Positions 1 to 8,809 are shown, numbered from the stretch's first letter. The stretch is DNA of 64,000 bases from Oxalobacter sp. (GCA_018384065.1 JAHAYL010000029.1:24534-88533); one strand, 5' to 3'. The notes: generated from the sequence alone by a model not told the origin. Numbers and translations are program-made.

Positions 1-1359
1 GCTTCCAGCAACCGTCTTGGTGATACCGATGCTTCCTTGAAGACCCGTCTTGCATACCGTCACGGCAGTTGGGGGATTTTCAAGGACAGCCCGATACAGC
101 TGGCGCTGAAATCAGAAATGCCTTCCATCCGGTGGATCGGTTTCCTGACAGGACAGCCCGACCTGGACCTGAGTGGTTCCCTGTCTGCAGATATCCGCGG
201 TTCGGGTACTTTTGGAACCCCCCGCCTTTCAGGGACTGTTGCGATGCGGGAATTTGGGGTTGACTGGCCAAGCAACGGTGTGCATCTCGACCGTGGGGAA
301 CTGTCCGCCTCATTGGAAGGGAACCGCCTGACCATCACCAAGGGAACGGTTTACGGTGAAGAGGGGCGTCTGCAGATCGGTGGAGGCGCTTCCCTGCAGA
401 ATGGCATGGTCAACAGCACGCTCAAGCTGCATGCAGACCATCTGCTGGCTTTATCCAATGTGGACCGTCAGGTTGTCCTGACAGGTGACGGGGTCTTCAC
501 ACTGGACGATAAAGGGCTGAACCTGACAGGCAACCTGCATGTTGACCGGGCAAAGATTGTATTGGATGAGATTTCCGGCGTGACCAAGAGTAAAGATGTC
601 ATTGTCCTTGGCAGGGCTGCGAAAAAAGAATCGACTTCGCCTTTCCGTTTCAATGTCACCGCTGACCTTGGAAACCATTTCATGCTGCAGGGAATGGGTG
701 TAGAGACCCGTCTTGCAGGGCAGATTACAGCGTCATCCCAGGCAGGGGACAAGCTGAGGCTCAACGGCAACATCAATACAGTGGATGGCGTTTACAATGC
801 TTATGGGCAGAAACTGATCATCAGGAAAGGCAGGGCGTCTTTCCGTGGCGCGCCAGACAATCCTTCAATCGATGTCTTGGCGGTCAAGGAATTCTCTTCA
901 TCCGATGATGTGGAAGAAGTCGGTGTCCAGGTCAGGGGGACTGCCCAGATGCCGAAAATCAAATTGTATTCCAAACCGGAAATCCCGGATTCTGAAAAAC
1001 TTTCCTGGCTGGTATTGGGCTATGGTGGTGGGGAGAATGGTTCAGCGCAGCAGCGTTCTGCCATGGCAGCTGCTGCCGCCGCCATCCTCAGTTCAAAGCA
1101 GACAGGCGGCCTGCCGAGCAAACTGGCGGGTACCTTGGGAATGGATATCGGCTTTTCTTCTTCCTCGCAGGTCGATGATACCGTGCTGTCTTTGAGCCGC
1201 CGTATCGCCTCGAACCTTTATCTGTCCTATGAACAGGGACTGACAGGCGCAATCAGCTTGGTCAAACTGCGGTATCAGCTTTCAAGACGGATGTCACTTG
1301 TCGGTCAGACGGGAACCATCACGGCATTCGATATACTTTATGACTGGCGGTTTGACTGA
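1..1359 (+). CDS. tamB: Translocation and assembly module protein TamB, C-terminal part (5' end outside window)
   Basis: This is the C-terminal portion of TamB, the inner-membrane-anchored, periplasm-spanning beta-helical protein that works with outer-membrane TamA or BamA in envelope assembly and is linked to phospholipid transport. The reading frame is open from base 1 with no start, so the gene is cut by the window edge. About 450 residues remain; full-length TamB proteins usually exceed 1,200. Repeating beta-strand-rich segments (for example LHVDRAKIVLDEISG) and the terminal DUF490 region with an LSWLVLGYGGG segment followed by an Ala-rich stretch are typical of the family. The final part resembles an outer-membrane-facing amphipathic strand set ending in WRFD. 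The gene before it, outside the window, is expected to be tamA. Confidence 0.9.
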   Translation, partial: ASSNRLGDTDASLKTRLAYRHGSWGIFKDSPIQLALKSEMPSIRWIGFLTGQPDLDLSGSLSADIRGSGTFGTPRLSGTVAMREFGVDWPSNGVHLDRGELSASLEGNRLTITKGTVYGEEGRLQIGGGASLQNGMVNSTLKLHADHLLALSNVDRQVVLTGDGVFTLDDKGLNLTGNLHVDRAKIVLDEISGVTKSKDVIVLGRAAKKESTSPFRFNVTADLGNHFMLQGMGVETRLAGQITASSQAGDKLRLNGNINTVDGVYNAYGQKLIIRKGRASFRGAPDNPSIDVLAVKEFSSSDDVEEVGVQVRGTAQMPKIKLYSKPEIPDSEKLSWLVLGYGGGENGSAQQRSAMAAAAAAILSSKQTGGLPSKLAGTLGMDIGFSSSSQVDDTVLSLSRRIASNLYLSYEQGLTGAISLVKLRYQLSRRMSLVGQTGTITAFDILYDWRFD

Positions 1360-1425
1360 CGCTTCTCAATCCCTTGAACGGATTGTCCGCAGGTTGATTT
1401 TCCTGCCTTCTGTCCGAAAGGACGG

Positions 1426-2145
1426 TTACCGGATGCTGCTGACGGTCTGCCGGGTCTCGAAATTATTGTCCCTGAAATAAAGCTGGACTGGATAGAAGTA
1501 CCTGTCTTTTGCCAGCCAGACGGACATGGTCTGGTTCTTGCCGTTATTGCCGGACAGGACAGTTGTCTGGAATTTCCCGGCAGGGGTGGATAATGTCTCA
1601 TTGCGGTTCACGCGGAAAGTCCAGTTCTTGACGCTCCGATGGCCGATGACCTGCAGGACATAGCTGTGACCGGGGGTAAAACTGCCTCTGTTGTCATTGG
1701 CGATGGCGGCAAGCTGCCAGACGATGCTGCTATGGTCTTGGACCTGCCCGGAAAAGGAGATGGCGTCATCCCCATCAGAAGGCTTGAAATAACCGTTTGT
1801 CTGGTTGATGGCTGCTGAGAACTTCTTATGGAGTTTTGTCTCAGAATAGTTCGCCGGTTCCAGGCCTATGCTGCTGACTTTGCCAGAACTGGCGGAATTC
1901 AGGACATTGCCAAAGAAAGTGACGGTGCAGTTGTCCCGGATGGAATAGGTCTTGAGGTTGGTCTGCCATTGCATGACGGAATTGCCTGACAGGCTCAGGC
2001 CATTGTATGAGGCGGTCACCTTGTATTTCAGGGTGGCGGAAGGCGGGATGGCTGTACTGTAAACCGGCGCCGCCATGACAGCAGGACTGCCAGCCATGAT
2101 GGCACCGAAAGTCAAGGCTGCACAGATGTTTTTGATGGTTCCCAT
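1426..2145 (-). CDS. DUF3108 domain-containing periplasmic protein
   Basis: A 239-residue protein with a signal peptide (MGTIKNICAALTFGAIMAG, cleavage near AMA-A at about residue 25) followed by a domain matching DUF3108 in layout: an early YKVTASYNGLSLSG strand pair, a central ISFSGQVQDHSSIVWQLAAI segment and a C-terminal LSTPAGKFQTTVL motif. DUF3108 proteins are periplasmic beta-rich proteins of unknown function. The start is supported by a strong Shine-Dalgarno GGAGGAAAAC just upstream and by a promoter at 2178-2206. It is convergent with tamB (66-bp gap) and divergent from rfaE2. No enzymatic motif is visible. Confidence 0.8.
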   Translation of the reverse strand: MGTIKNICAALTFGAIMAGSPAVMAAPVYSTAIPPSATLKYKVTASYNGLSLSGNSVMQWQTNLKTYSIRDNCTVTFFGNVLNSASSGKVSSIGLEPANYSETKLHKKFSAAINQTNGYFKPSDGDDAISFSGQVQDHSSIVWQLAAIANDNRGSFTPGHSYVLQVIGHRSVKNWTFRVNRNETLSTPAGKFQTTVLSGNNGKNQTMSVWLAKDRYFYPVQLYFRDNNFETRQTVSSIR

Positions 2146-2177
2146 TTCTGTTTTCCTCCAGACCTATGATATAAACC

Positions 2178-2206
2178 ACAATATTGAGATGCGGCGGCAA
2201 TGTCAA
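2178..2206 (-). promoter_or_regulatory. Sigma70-type promoter for the DUF3108 gene
   Basis: Read on the minus strand, a perfect -35 box TTGACA (plus-strand 2201-2206) is followed after exactly 17 bases by TATTGT (2178-2183). The predicted start near 2171 gives a 5' leader of about 26 bases before the ATG at 2145. Confidence 0.7.
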
Positions 2207-2263
2207 CATAGCTGTTGCCCCGTTACGGATATTACATGCTGTTACTGTTGTACGGGGAAGAAG

Positions 2264-2743
2264 ATGGTACCGTTTGAGAAGAAAATCTGCGACCGGATGA
2301 CAATCCAGGAAAAACTGAAAACTTTGCCCAAGCCGGTTGTTTTGACAAACGGGGTATTTGACATCCTGCACCGAGGCCATGTCACTTACCTTGCCCGTGC
2401 CCGTGCCATGGGCGCATCACTTGTCGTGGCGGTGAATACAGATGCATCGGTCAGACGGTTGGGGAAAGGGGATGACCGCCCCATCAACCCCTGTGGGGAC
2501 CGTATGGCGGTCTTGGCGGCGTTGGAATCGGTCTGTGCCGTGGTGCCATTCGATGAAGATACCGCCCAAGCGGTTGTCCGTGAGTGCCATCCAGATATCT
2601 ATGTCAAAGGCGGTGATTACGATATGCAGGCTATCCCAGAAGGCAGGGAGGTCTTGGCTTATGGGGGGCAGGTGAAAGCCATTGCATTTGAATATGACCG
2701 GTCAACTACGGCGTTGTTGAAGAAGGTCCGTCAGAAGGCATGA
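2264..2743 (+). CDS. rfaE2: D-glycero-beta-D-manno-heptose 1-phosphate adenylyltransferase
   Basis: A nucleotidyltransferase of 159 residues that activates heptose 1-phosphate to ADP-heptose for the lipopolysaccharide inner core. It corresponds to the C-terminal domain of E. coli HldE, here a stand-alone protein as in many betaproteobacteria. The adenylyltransferase signature is [20 protein letters not shown] with the H-x-G-H motif, and the distal [10 protein letters not shown] matches the family's STT element. The open frame extends upstream to 2075 but overlaps the divergent DUF3108 gene; the ATG at 2264 has GGGGAAG before it and fits the family start. Its last 38 bases overlap the 3' end of the opposite-strand ttcA gene. 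Confidence 0.9.
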   Translation: MVPFEKKICDRMTIQEKLKTLPKPVVLTNGVFDILHRGHVTYLARARAMGASLVVAVNTDASVRRLGKGDDRPINPCGDRMAVLAALESVCAVVPFDEDTAQAVVRECHPDIYVKGGDYDMQAIPEGREVLAYGGQVKAIAFEYDRSTTALLKKVRQKA

Positions 2744-3593
2744 AGGAGATTGGCTGCCCATCATCCGCGATGGACCGGTCAGCGGCTCTGCTGTCTTGAT
2801 GCAGGTTGATGAAGTCATATTTCGTGCGGTCCATCAGGTGTGATGGGACAAGGGTGGACAGGGCTGAGAAGATGTTCTCCACCCGGCCTTTATACTGTTT
2901 TTCCCAATCCCTGACCATCTGTTTGATATGGCGCCGCTGCGGGTTTTCCTGGGCACCGCAAAGCCCTTTTGGAATCAAAGGGTACTGATGGATTTCAGCG
3001 AAACGTTCCAGGTCGGATTCCTTGATGTACGCCATCGGGCGGATGACGACATGCCGTCCGTCATCCGTCTTGAGTTTCGGTGGCATGCCCTTGATTTTTG
3101 CGCTGAAGAACAGGTTCAGGAAGAACGTTTCCAGGATATCGTCACGATGGTGGCCCAATGCAATCTTGGTGACCCCCAGCCTGTCTGCCAGGTTGTATAG
3201 GATTCCCCGGCGCAGGCGGGAACACAGTGAGCAGATGGCCTTGTTCGTCGGTATCAGCCGTTCGATGATACTGAAGGCATCCTGGGTCTCAATATGGAAC
3301 GGGATGCCTTTTTTCTTCAGGTAATCCGGCAGCAGGTCTTTAGGGAAACCCGGCAGGTTCATATCAAGGTTGACGGCAATCAGGTCAAAATGGATAGGCG
3401 CGCGCGATTGCAGGACCATCAGGATATCCAGCAGGGCATAACTGTCTTTGCCACCAGACAGGCAGACCATGATCCGGTCGCCTTCCTCAATCATGTTGTA
3501 ATCTTTCACCGCTTTGCCGGCAAGGCGCAGCAGGCGTTTTGAGAGCTTGTTGTTCTCATAGCCTGCTTTATGGAACTGCCGGTAAGTCGTCAT
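2706..3593 (-). CDS. ttcA: tRNA 2-thiocytidine biosynthesis protein TtcA
   Basis: TtcA thiolates cytidine 32 of certain tRNAs using ATP and an iron-sulfur cluster in the cytoplasm. The PP-loop SGGKDS lies at residues 46-51, the C-x-x-C pair at Cys121/Cys124 ([10 protein letters not shown]), and a further Cys occurs in [12 protein letters not shown], together the expected cluster ligands. Length (295) is normal for the family. It is the last gene of an apparent hslR-folB-ttcA operon, 15 bp after folB. The 3' end runs 38 bp into the convergent rfaE2 gene; the C-terminal tail ([16 protein letters not shown]) that creates the overlap is poorly conserved in type, so part of it may be an extension by stop-codon loss. 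Confidence 0.95.
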   Translation of the reverse strand: MTTYRQFHKAGYENNKLSKRLLRLAGKAVKDYNMIEEGDRIMVCLSGGKDSYALLDILMVLQSRAPIHFDLIAVNLDMNLPGFPKDLLPDYLKKKGIPFHIETQDAFSIIERLIPTNKAICSLCSRLRRGILYNLADRLGVTKIALGHHRDDILETFFLNLFFSAKIKGMPPKLKTDDGRHVVIRPMAYIKESDLERFAEIHQYPLIPKGLCGAQENPQRRHIKQMVRDWEKQYKGRVENIFSALSTLVPSHLMDRTKYDFINLHQDSRAADRSIADDGQPISFMPSDGPSSTTP

Positions 3594-3608
3594 GGCATAT
3601 GTCCAATA

Positions 3609-4037
3609 TCAGTCTTCGTCTTTGAACCTGAAGACTTCAACGCCGATACTGTCACAGTCTTCATAGGCAGAAGGTTTTTCAGAAGAAACCCTGACGGCAA
3701 TGACATCGGGGTGTTCCAGCAGCAGTTTCGCCACATCATCAATCAGGGTTTCCTGCAGGTTGATATGCCCTTTTGCAGTGCGGGCTGCCAGGGTATCGCG
3801 GATGAAGGAATAGTCAATGACTTCTTCCAGCCGGTCATTGACCGGGGTGGAACGGGACAATGGGATGAACAGGTCGACATTGATGAACATCTTCTGAGCC
3901 CCCTTTTTCTCGAAGTCATAGACTCCGATTTTGATCGGTACCTCGAAATTGCGGAGGAAAAAACGCCGGCAATGACGGAGTTTGGGATGGAACAGCAGTG
4001 TGTACATGGGAATAGTTCTGTTTAACAGATCAGCCAA
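3609..4037 (-). CDS. folB: Dihydroneopterin aldolase
   Basis: FolB converts 7,8-dihydroneopterin to 6-hydroxymethyl-7,8-dihydropterin in folate biosynthesis. The 142-residue protein shows the T-fold family pattern: an early EVPIKIGVYDFEKKGAQKMFINVDL segment, then the DYSFIRDTL stretch that contacts substrate, then ETLIDDVAKLLLEHPDVIAVRVSSEKPSA with the lysine expected in the active site. About 20 N-terminal residues precede the fold; a later start is possible but no alternative Met is well placed. It lies between an S4-domain gene and ttcA in one direction with short gaps (54 and 15 bp), suggesting co-transcription. Confidence 0.9.
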   Translation of the reverse strand: MADLLNRTIPMYTLLFHPKLRHCRRFFLRNFEVPIKIGVYDFEKKGAQKMFINVDLFIPLSRSTPVNDRLEEVIDYSFIRDTLAARTAKGHINLQETLIDDVAKLLLEHPDVIAVRVSSEKPSAYEDCDSIGVEVFRFKDED

Positions 4038-4091
4038 TCGATAACATATTGTTGAGAGACGGCATTTTACATCGAAGCAGGCGGGTTGCGG

Positions 4092-4490
4092 TCACCAGCC
4101 TGATTTGACCTTCCGGATACGCCGGGCATCCCGTTTCGTCGGGCGCCCCTTTTCGATGGCCTTTGCCGGTTCAAATGCCAGTTTCCGCATTTCTGCCGCC
4201 TGTTTCCGTTTTGTCCGTGATGCCTCTGTCTCTGCATAAAGCTGTTGGGCAATGGGGGCAGACCCCCGGATGCTGGAAATGCCGATGACCTCAATCTCAA
4301 AAGTTTCTTCTCCCCGTTCAATCTTCAACAGGTCTCCCGGTTTCACTTCACGGGCAGGTTTGACCTTCTGCCCATCAAGATGGATCCGTCCCAGTTCCAC
4401 AGCATGCTGTGCCAGTGAACGGGTCTTGAAGAAGCGTGCCGCCCATAGCCATTTGTCAATCCGGATGGAAGTCAGTTCCTGCTGTTTCAT
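4092..4490 (-). CDS. hslR: S4-domain RNA-binding heat shock protein Hsp15 homologue
   Basis: A 132-residue protein with an N-terminal S4 RNA-binding domain (IRIDKWLWAARFFKTRSLAQHAVELGRI at about residues 8-35, then a basic VKPAREVKPGDLLKIE strand) and a Lys/Arg-rich C-terminal tail. This is the layout of Hsp15/HslR, which in E. coli binds stalled 50S subunits carrying nascent chains and recycles them. It heads a probable operon with folB and ttcA. The start ATG at 4490 is preceded by the divergent promoter region shared with the MidA-like gene; a TATAAT-like element lies near 4529-4534 but its -35 is poor. Confidence 0.85.
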   Translation of the reverse strand: MKQQELTSIRIDKWLWAARFFKTRSLAQHAVELGRIHLDGQKVKPAREVKPGDLLKIERGEETFEIEVIGISSIRGSAPIAQQLYAETEASRTKRKQAAEMRKLAFEPAKAIEKGRPTKRDARRIRKVKSGW

Positions 4491-4576
4491 GGGTTGAGGT
4501 TGTTACCGGTTGGAACAGGTGTTTGCGGTATTATAAAGCGGTTTCTTCCGTGCAATCCCCCACACCATTGAAGACA

Positions 4577-5734
4577 ATGACCGATTTGCCACTGCCAGAC
4601 AGCGATGCCCAAGAAGTTTCCGGCCGCCTGCATCAACGGATTGCCGCCCGTATCAAGGATGCGGGTGGCAGGGTCTCTTTCGCCGATTATATGCAATGGG
4701 CACTGTATGAGCCGGCATTGGGGTATTACAGCGGTGGGTCAACCAAACTGGGCGTATCCGGTGATTTTGTGACAGCCCCTGAGTTGGGCAACCTGTTCGG
4801 CAGGGCGCTTGCCCGGGGCATCGTGCCATTGCTTGAACAGACAGATGCCCGGATTCTGGAGCTTGGGGCAGGCACGGGCAGGCTGGCAAAGACGGTACTC
4901 TCAGAACTGGATGCACTGGGCATCGCAGTGGAGACGTACAGCATCCTTGACCTGTCTGGTGAGTTGCGGGAGCGCCAACAGTCCCTGCTGGGCAAAGAAA
5001 GCCGTGTGCAGTGGCTGTCTGCCTTGCCAGACCGTTTTTCAGGGGTGGTGCTTGCCAATGAAGTGTTGGATGCCATGCCCGTGAAACTGGCATGCCTGAA
5101 AAGCGGGATATGGTATGAGCGGTGTGTCGCCTGTCAGGAAGGACAATTCCGTTTTGAAGACTGCGCCGCATCACCGGATTTCCTGTCACAGGCCGCTGAG
5201 TCATTGGGCAGGCATGTGGATACCGCTGGACTGCCTGATGGGTATCTGACGGAAATCCATCCTTATGCATTGGGGTTCATCCGCTCATTGTCAGCTATGA
5301 TGGGGCAGGGGAAGTCTGCCGCTGTCTTGGTGGATTATGGGTTTCCTGCCCATGAGTATTACCTGCCGGAGCGTTCAGCAGGCACACTGATGTGCCATTA
5401 CCGGCATCTGGCGCATGATGATCCATTCCATCTGCCGGGACTTCAGGATATCACCGCCCATGTCAACTTCACCGCCGTGGCAGAAACAGCGGCTGAATCA
5501 GGATTGGATGTGCTGTGTTATACCAGCCAGGCTGGCTTCCTGATGGCATCAGGTATCATGGACCTGCTGCCATCCATGGAAGGCAATGATACGGCATCCA
5601 TCCTGTTGAGGCAGGAAGCGATGAAACTGCTGTCACCTGCTGAAATGGGCGAACTGTTCAAGGTCATGGTACTGGGGCATGATGTAATGCCCTCAGAAAC
5701 CCTGCTGCAGGTGGACCGGAGTGGACGTCTATAA
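4577..5734 (+). CDS. SAM-dependent methyltransferase of the MidA/NDUFAF7 family
   Basis: A class I SAM-dependent methyltransferase of 385 residues related to mitochondrial NDUFAF7/MidA, a protein arginine methyltransferase required for complex I assembly; the bacterial target is unknown. The N-terminal signature ISFADYMQWALYEPALGYYSGG (here VSFADYMQ) and SAM-binding ILELGAGTGRLA are clear, followed by VVLANEVLDAMPV typical of the family. The open frame begins at 4436, but that extension overlaps the divergent hslR gene; ATG 4577 (MTDLPLPD) matches the usual start. The neighbours are hslR on the other strand and a small secreted repeat protein downstream. Confidence 0.85.
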   Translation: MTDLPLPDSDAQEVSGRLHQRIAARIKDAGGRVSFADYMQWALYEPALGYYSGGSTKLGVSGDFVTAPELGNLFGRALARGIVPLLEQTDARILELGAGTGRLAKTVLSELDALGIAVETYSILDLSGELRERQQSLLGKESRVQWLSALPDRFSGVVLANEVLDAMPVKLACLKSGIWYERCVACQEGQFRFEDCAASPDFLSQAAESLGRHVDTAGLPDGYLTEIHPYALGFIRSLSAMMGQGKSAAVLVDYGFPAHEYYLPERSAGTLMCHYRHLAHDDPFHLPGLQDITAHVNFTAVAETAAESGLDVLCYTSQAGFLMASGIMDLLPSMEGNDTASILLRQEAMKLLSPAEMGELFKVMVLGHDVMPSETLLQVDRSGRL

Positions 5735-5792
5735 GGTTTTTTCCGGTGCATGCTATACTGGCATTGATGGTATCTAACCGACAGGAGGCATC

Positions 5793-6119
5793 ATGAAAAG
5801 AATGTTGACCGGTCTGGCAGCTGTGGCTTTGGCATTGGGTTGTGCGTCCACCGTTTCAGCAGGCAATGTTGACAGTTCATGCAGTTACAAAGGCAAACGG
5901 CTCTATGGCAAGGTCCAGGTTGTCAAATCGTTCCCGGATATCAAGGTCCAGGTCGTCAGGTCTTTCCCTGACCTCAAGGTCCAGAAAGTAAGCAGTTTCC
6001 CGGACAGATGCGGGAAATGGCAGTTTGTGGATTCATTCCCAGACCTCAAGGTCCAGTTCGTGGATTCATTCCCGGATGTCAAGATCCAGTATGTGAATGC
6101 CTTCCCTGGCAGACCCTGA
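5793..6119 (+). CDS. Small secreted protein with 11-residue repeats, resembling the 7(1) septoil knot family
   Basis: A 108-residue protein with a signal peptide (cleavage near VSA-GN, residue 23) and then six imperfect units of about 11 residues with consensus K-V-Q-x-V-x-S-F-P-D-(I/L/V). The third unit is followed by a CG insertion (RCGKW). Two cysteines, one before the repeats and one in RCGKW, could form a disulfide. The spacing of V-x-x-V-x-S...D-x-K-V resembles small secreted proteins annotated as 7(1) septoil knot domain proteins; I make that link from memory of the pattern, so it needs a profile search. A Shine-Dalgarno AGGAGG sits 6-7 bases before the ATG. It appears monocistronic, ending at a hairpin terminator (6141-6172). 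Function is unknown. Confidence 0.8.
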   Translation: MKRMLTGLAAVALALGCASTVSAGNVDSSCSYKGKRLYGKVQVVKSFPDIKVQVVRSFPDLKVQKVSSFPDRCGKWQFVDSFPDLKVQFVDSFPDVKIQYVNAFPGRP

Positions 6120-6140
6120 AACCTGAAGGGATAGATAGGG

Positions 6141-6172
6141 CAGGGCAATCCCTTTGAGGGGAGGTTGCCCTG
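6141..6172. terminator. Bidirectional hairpin terminator
   Basis: CAGGGCAA (6141-6148) pairs with TTGCCCTG (6165-6172), extended inside by TCCC/GGGA, followed by a short T run (GTTTCC). It lies between the convergent septoil-like gene and the lipoprotein gene and could stop transcription from either side. Confidence 0.6.
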
Positions 6173-6187
6173 TTTCCGTATCAGGGT

Positions 6188-6790
6188 TTATCTGCTGAGC
6201 TTGGAAGTGATGGCGGCACGGGACATCGGTTCTGTCCAGATGAAGCCCTTGTCGTTGCGGGTGTCATCGAACTTGTCACGGCGCATGTCCATTTCCCAAC
6301 CACCGCGGCCGGAAGAGGTTTCTGCCCAGCCTTTCAGGCTGATGGCGATTGGCAGCTTGATTTTTGTGGCATGCTTGTTCTGGAGCTGTTCATAGCCCTT
6401 GATGGCGACCTGTTCCAGGATACGCTGTGCCGGTGGCGTACAGCCATCCCGCAGGTAATCGCGGGCTTTCGGTGTTGCCAGGACTTTCTGCCAGTCCGTT
6501 TCGCCAGGCGCAGTGTTGTACAGCCCTTTAAAGAACTGGTGGGAACCTGCCTGCTCGTCCTTGAACCGGATGTCAAAGGTATAGGCGCCAATATAGTTCC
6601 AGAGACCAGGCAGGGAGTCTGTTTTCTTGTAACTGTCAATCTTTACCCATTTACATTGGTATGCTTTGGTGAGCATTTCTGCCATATCTTCGTCATTGGG
6701 GCGTGCACAGCCTGTCAAGGACAGGACAGCAGGCATCATGCACAGGCATAAAAGGGCGGTCCGGTATTTCTTGAAGTTCATGGATGGCAT
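6188..6790 (-). CDS. Predicted lipoprotein of unknown function
   Basis: A 200-residue protein with a short basic N-terminus, a hydrophobic segment and the lipobox LTGC (Cys at about residue 28), so it is probably a lipoprotein. The mature part is mixed alpha/beta with no motif I recognise; it contains one further pair of Cys residues (QCKW and GCTPP). A TEPMSRAAITSKLSR tail ends the protein. ATG 6790 and an in-frame ATG four codons later are both possible starts. It stands alone between the terminator at 6141-6172 and the DUF1840 gene, with about 100 bp of AT-rich sequence upstream. Confidence 0.7.
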   Translation of the reverse strand: MPSMNFKKYRTALLCLCMMPAVLSLTGCARPNDEDMAEMLTKAYQCKWVKIDSYKKTDSLPGLWNYIGAYTFDIRFKDEQAGSHQFFKGLYNTAPGETDWQKVLATPKARDYLRDGCTPPAQRILEQVAIKGYEQLQNKHATKIKLPIAISLKGWAETSSGRGGWEMDMRRDKFDDTRNDKGFIWTEPMSRAAITSKLSR

Positions 6791-6893
6791 CCAAACAGCA
6801 CTATCGGTTGCAATAAAACAAACATTTTAACTGAAAAACGGCTCATGGAATCATGAAAAGCATAATCTTGCCATGTCTTCAGGCGGCTTCTGG

Positions 6894-7283
6894 TCAGACG
6901 CCCCAGAAAACACTTTCATCGGCTTTGTTGGCGGCTTTCAGCATCTGGAGGAGCGGGTAGGAACGGGCGGCAAAGCTGACAGTCGGCTCGAAGATGACTT
7001 CCTTTTCCCCATCATCGTCTGAATCATCGTTGTCATTTCCTTCGTTCTCTTCTTCAGCGGCTTTTCCCGCTTCTTTTTTTGCCTGTTCTTCCGCTTTCAG
7101 TCTTTCGAGTTCTTTGATTCGCGCGATTTCCTGTTCGATTTTTTCAATCGCAGATGATGTCTGTTCCGGCGTGATGATGCCCTGCTTGATGTCTTTGCCG
7201 AGCAGGTCAAGGATGGGTTTTGCATGCTTGTCGATCATCATGATGTCGGCACTGGCACGGGATTTGAAAATAACAAGCGCCAT
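6894..7283 (-). CDS. DUF1840 domain-containing protein
   Basis: A 129-residue cytoplasmic protein. The N-terminus (ALVIFKSRASADIMMIDKHAKPILDLLGK) matches DUF1840, a family of unknown function common in betaproteobacteria. The middle is a charged coiled-coil-like helix (IEKIEQEIARIKELERLKAEEQAKKEA) followed by a low-complexity acidic run of Glu, Asp and Asn at about residues 76-92, and the end (FAARSYPLLQMLKAANKADESVFWGV) is the conserved family C-terminus. It follows comM by 11 bp, so it is likely the third gene of a ubiK-comM operon. Confidence 0.85.
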   Translation of the reverse strand: MALVIFKSRASADIMMIDKHAKPILDLLGKDIKQGIITPEQTSSAIEKIEQEIARIKELERLKAEEQAKKEAGKAAEEENEGNDNDDSDDDGEKEVIFEPTVSFAARSYPLLQMLKAANKADESVFWGV

Positions 7284-7294
7284 GAAAGTGTTCC

Positions 7295-8809
7295 TTATTG
7301 AGTTGAAAGAGCTCTTCGATATTGGATTGCTTCAGCGATATGCTGGGGCATAATCTGTGGTGAAGTAGCCAGGTCAGCGATTGTCCGGGCAATGCGGAGC
7401 ACCCGGTGGTAGGCTCTGGCAGACCATTGGAAACGGGTCATCGCCGTCTTCAACAGGGTCTCGCCAGTCTTGTCTGGCTGGCAGTAATGGTCAATCTCGC
7501 CTGCCGCCAGCAGGTTGTTCGGTTTGCCTTGGCGGGCTATCTGTATCCGGTAAGCTTTTTCCACCCGTTGGGCGATGGTCTTGGACGATTCCCCGTCGGC
7601 TTGTTGGGTCAGTTCATCCTGTGAAAGCGAGCCAATCTGGATCTGGATGTCGATGCGGTCCAGCAGCGGACCAGACAGTTTGCGTTGGTAACGGGCGATG
7701 GCATCCGGGGTGCAGTGGCATTTCCCAGATGGATGTCCATGCCAGCCACAGGGGCAGGGGTTCATCGCGGCAATCAGCTGGAACTGGGCAGGGAAGGTGG
7801 TCTGCCGGGCTGCCCGTGAGATGGCGATATGCCCGGATTCCAACGGCTCCCGCAGGACTTCCAGCACATGGCGGTCGAATTCGGGCAGTTCATCCAGGAA
7901 CAGGACGCCATGATGGGCAAGGGAAATCTCACCGGGGCGGGGGATGCTGCCGCCACCGATCAATGCGACACCGGATGCCGTATGGTGGGGTGCCCTGAAA
8001 GGGCGGACTTTCCAACGGTCGGGTGAAAACCCGCCGTTCAGGGACTGGACGGCAGCGGATTCAACCGCTTCTGATTCGGTCATCGGTGGCAGGATACCCG
8101 GAAAACGGGATGCCAGCATGGTCTTGCCTGCACCAGGCGGACCGCTCATCAAAACACTGTGCCGTCCTGCGGCGGCGATTTCCAGTGCCCGTTTTGCCTT
8201 GAGCTGTCCTTTGACCTCGCTGAAATCCGGGTAATACGGTGTATAGGATTTATCGGAGGGCTGGTAGGGCTGCAGGACAGGGGCATTGCCAGGACTGTTC
8301 AGATGGGCGCAGATATCCAGCAGTGTCTGTGCGGGCAGGATGGTCAATCCCCGGATGAAAGCGGCTTCATCGGCATTGACCTGGGGCAGGATGAATGCCC
8401 TTGGTTCCTGCTGTGCCTGATGGATTGCCCATGCCATTGCCAATGCCCCTTTGATCGGGCGCAGTTCACCGGAAAGGGAAAGTTCCCCGGCAAATTCAAA
8501 ACGGTCAAGCTGATGGGACTGGATTTGCTGTGATGCAGCAAGGATGCCAAGGGCAATCGGCAGGTCGAACCGTCCAGATTCTTTGGGCAGGTCTGCGGGA
8601 GCCAGGTTCACCGTGATGCGTTTTGCCGGCATGTCAAAATGGGCGTTCTGTATGGCGGCACGGACACGGTCTTTCGCTTCCTTGACTTCTGTATCCGGCA
8701 GGCCGACGATGGTAAAGGCAGGCAAGCCATTGGCGATATGGACCTCGACGGTGACCTCAGGGGCTTCCATGCCGGCGAGTGCACGGCTTTTCAGGATGGC
8801 GAGGCTCAT
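7295..8809 (-). CDS. comM: YifB/ComM family AAA+ ATPase (Mg chelatase-like)
   Basis: A 504-residue hexameric helicase family protein. ComM promotes branch migration during natural transformation in several gammaproteobacteria. It has an N-terminal Lon-protease-like fold (SLAILKSRALAGMEAPEVTVEVHIANGLP), Walker A GPPGAGKT near residue 220, Walker B VLFLDELPEF, and the C-terminal Mg-chelatase domain with a CPCGWHG zinc-type motif (FQLIAAMNPCPCGWHGH). Length is normal. Its ATG overlaps the ubiK stop by 4 bp (ATGA), implying translational coupling. The presence of comM does not by itself show competence. Confidence 0.95.
   Translation of the reverse strand: MSLAILKSRALAGMEAPEVTVEVHIANGLPAFTIVGLPDTEVKEAKDRVRAAIQNAHFDMPAKRITVNLAPADLPKESGRFDLPIALGILAASQQIQSHQLDRFEFAGELSLSGELRPIKGALAMAWAIHQAQQEPRAFILPQVNADEAAFIRGLTILPAQTLLDICAHLNSPGNAPVLQPYQPSDKSYTPYYPDFSEVKGQLKAKRALEIAAAGRHSVLMSGPPGAGKTMLASRFPGILPPMTESEAVESAAVQSLNGGFSPDRWKVRPFRAPHHTASGVALIGGGSIPRPGEISLAHHGVLFLDELPEFDRHVLEVLREPLESGHIAISRAARQTTFPAQFQLIAAMNPCPCGWHGHPSGKCHCTPDAIARYQRKLSGPLLDRIDIQIQIGSLSQDELTQQADGESSKTIAQRVEKAYRIQIARQGKPNNLLAAGEIDHYCQPDKTGETLLKTAMTRFQWSARAYHRVLRIARTIADLATSPQIMPQHIAEAIQYRRALSTQ

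Noticed and set aside
4500..4576. A divergent promoter for hslR and the MidA-like gene around TATAAT-like bases 4527-4536
   Set aside because: The -10 is good on both strands but no -35 occurs at 16-18 bases, so I did not list it as a feature.
5890..6110. Short tandem DNA repeats of about 33 bases that might be a minisatellite or CRISPR
   Set aside because: They encode the 11-residue repeat of a secreted protein with signal peptide, ribosome-binding site and terminator.
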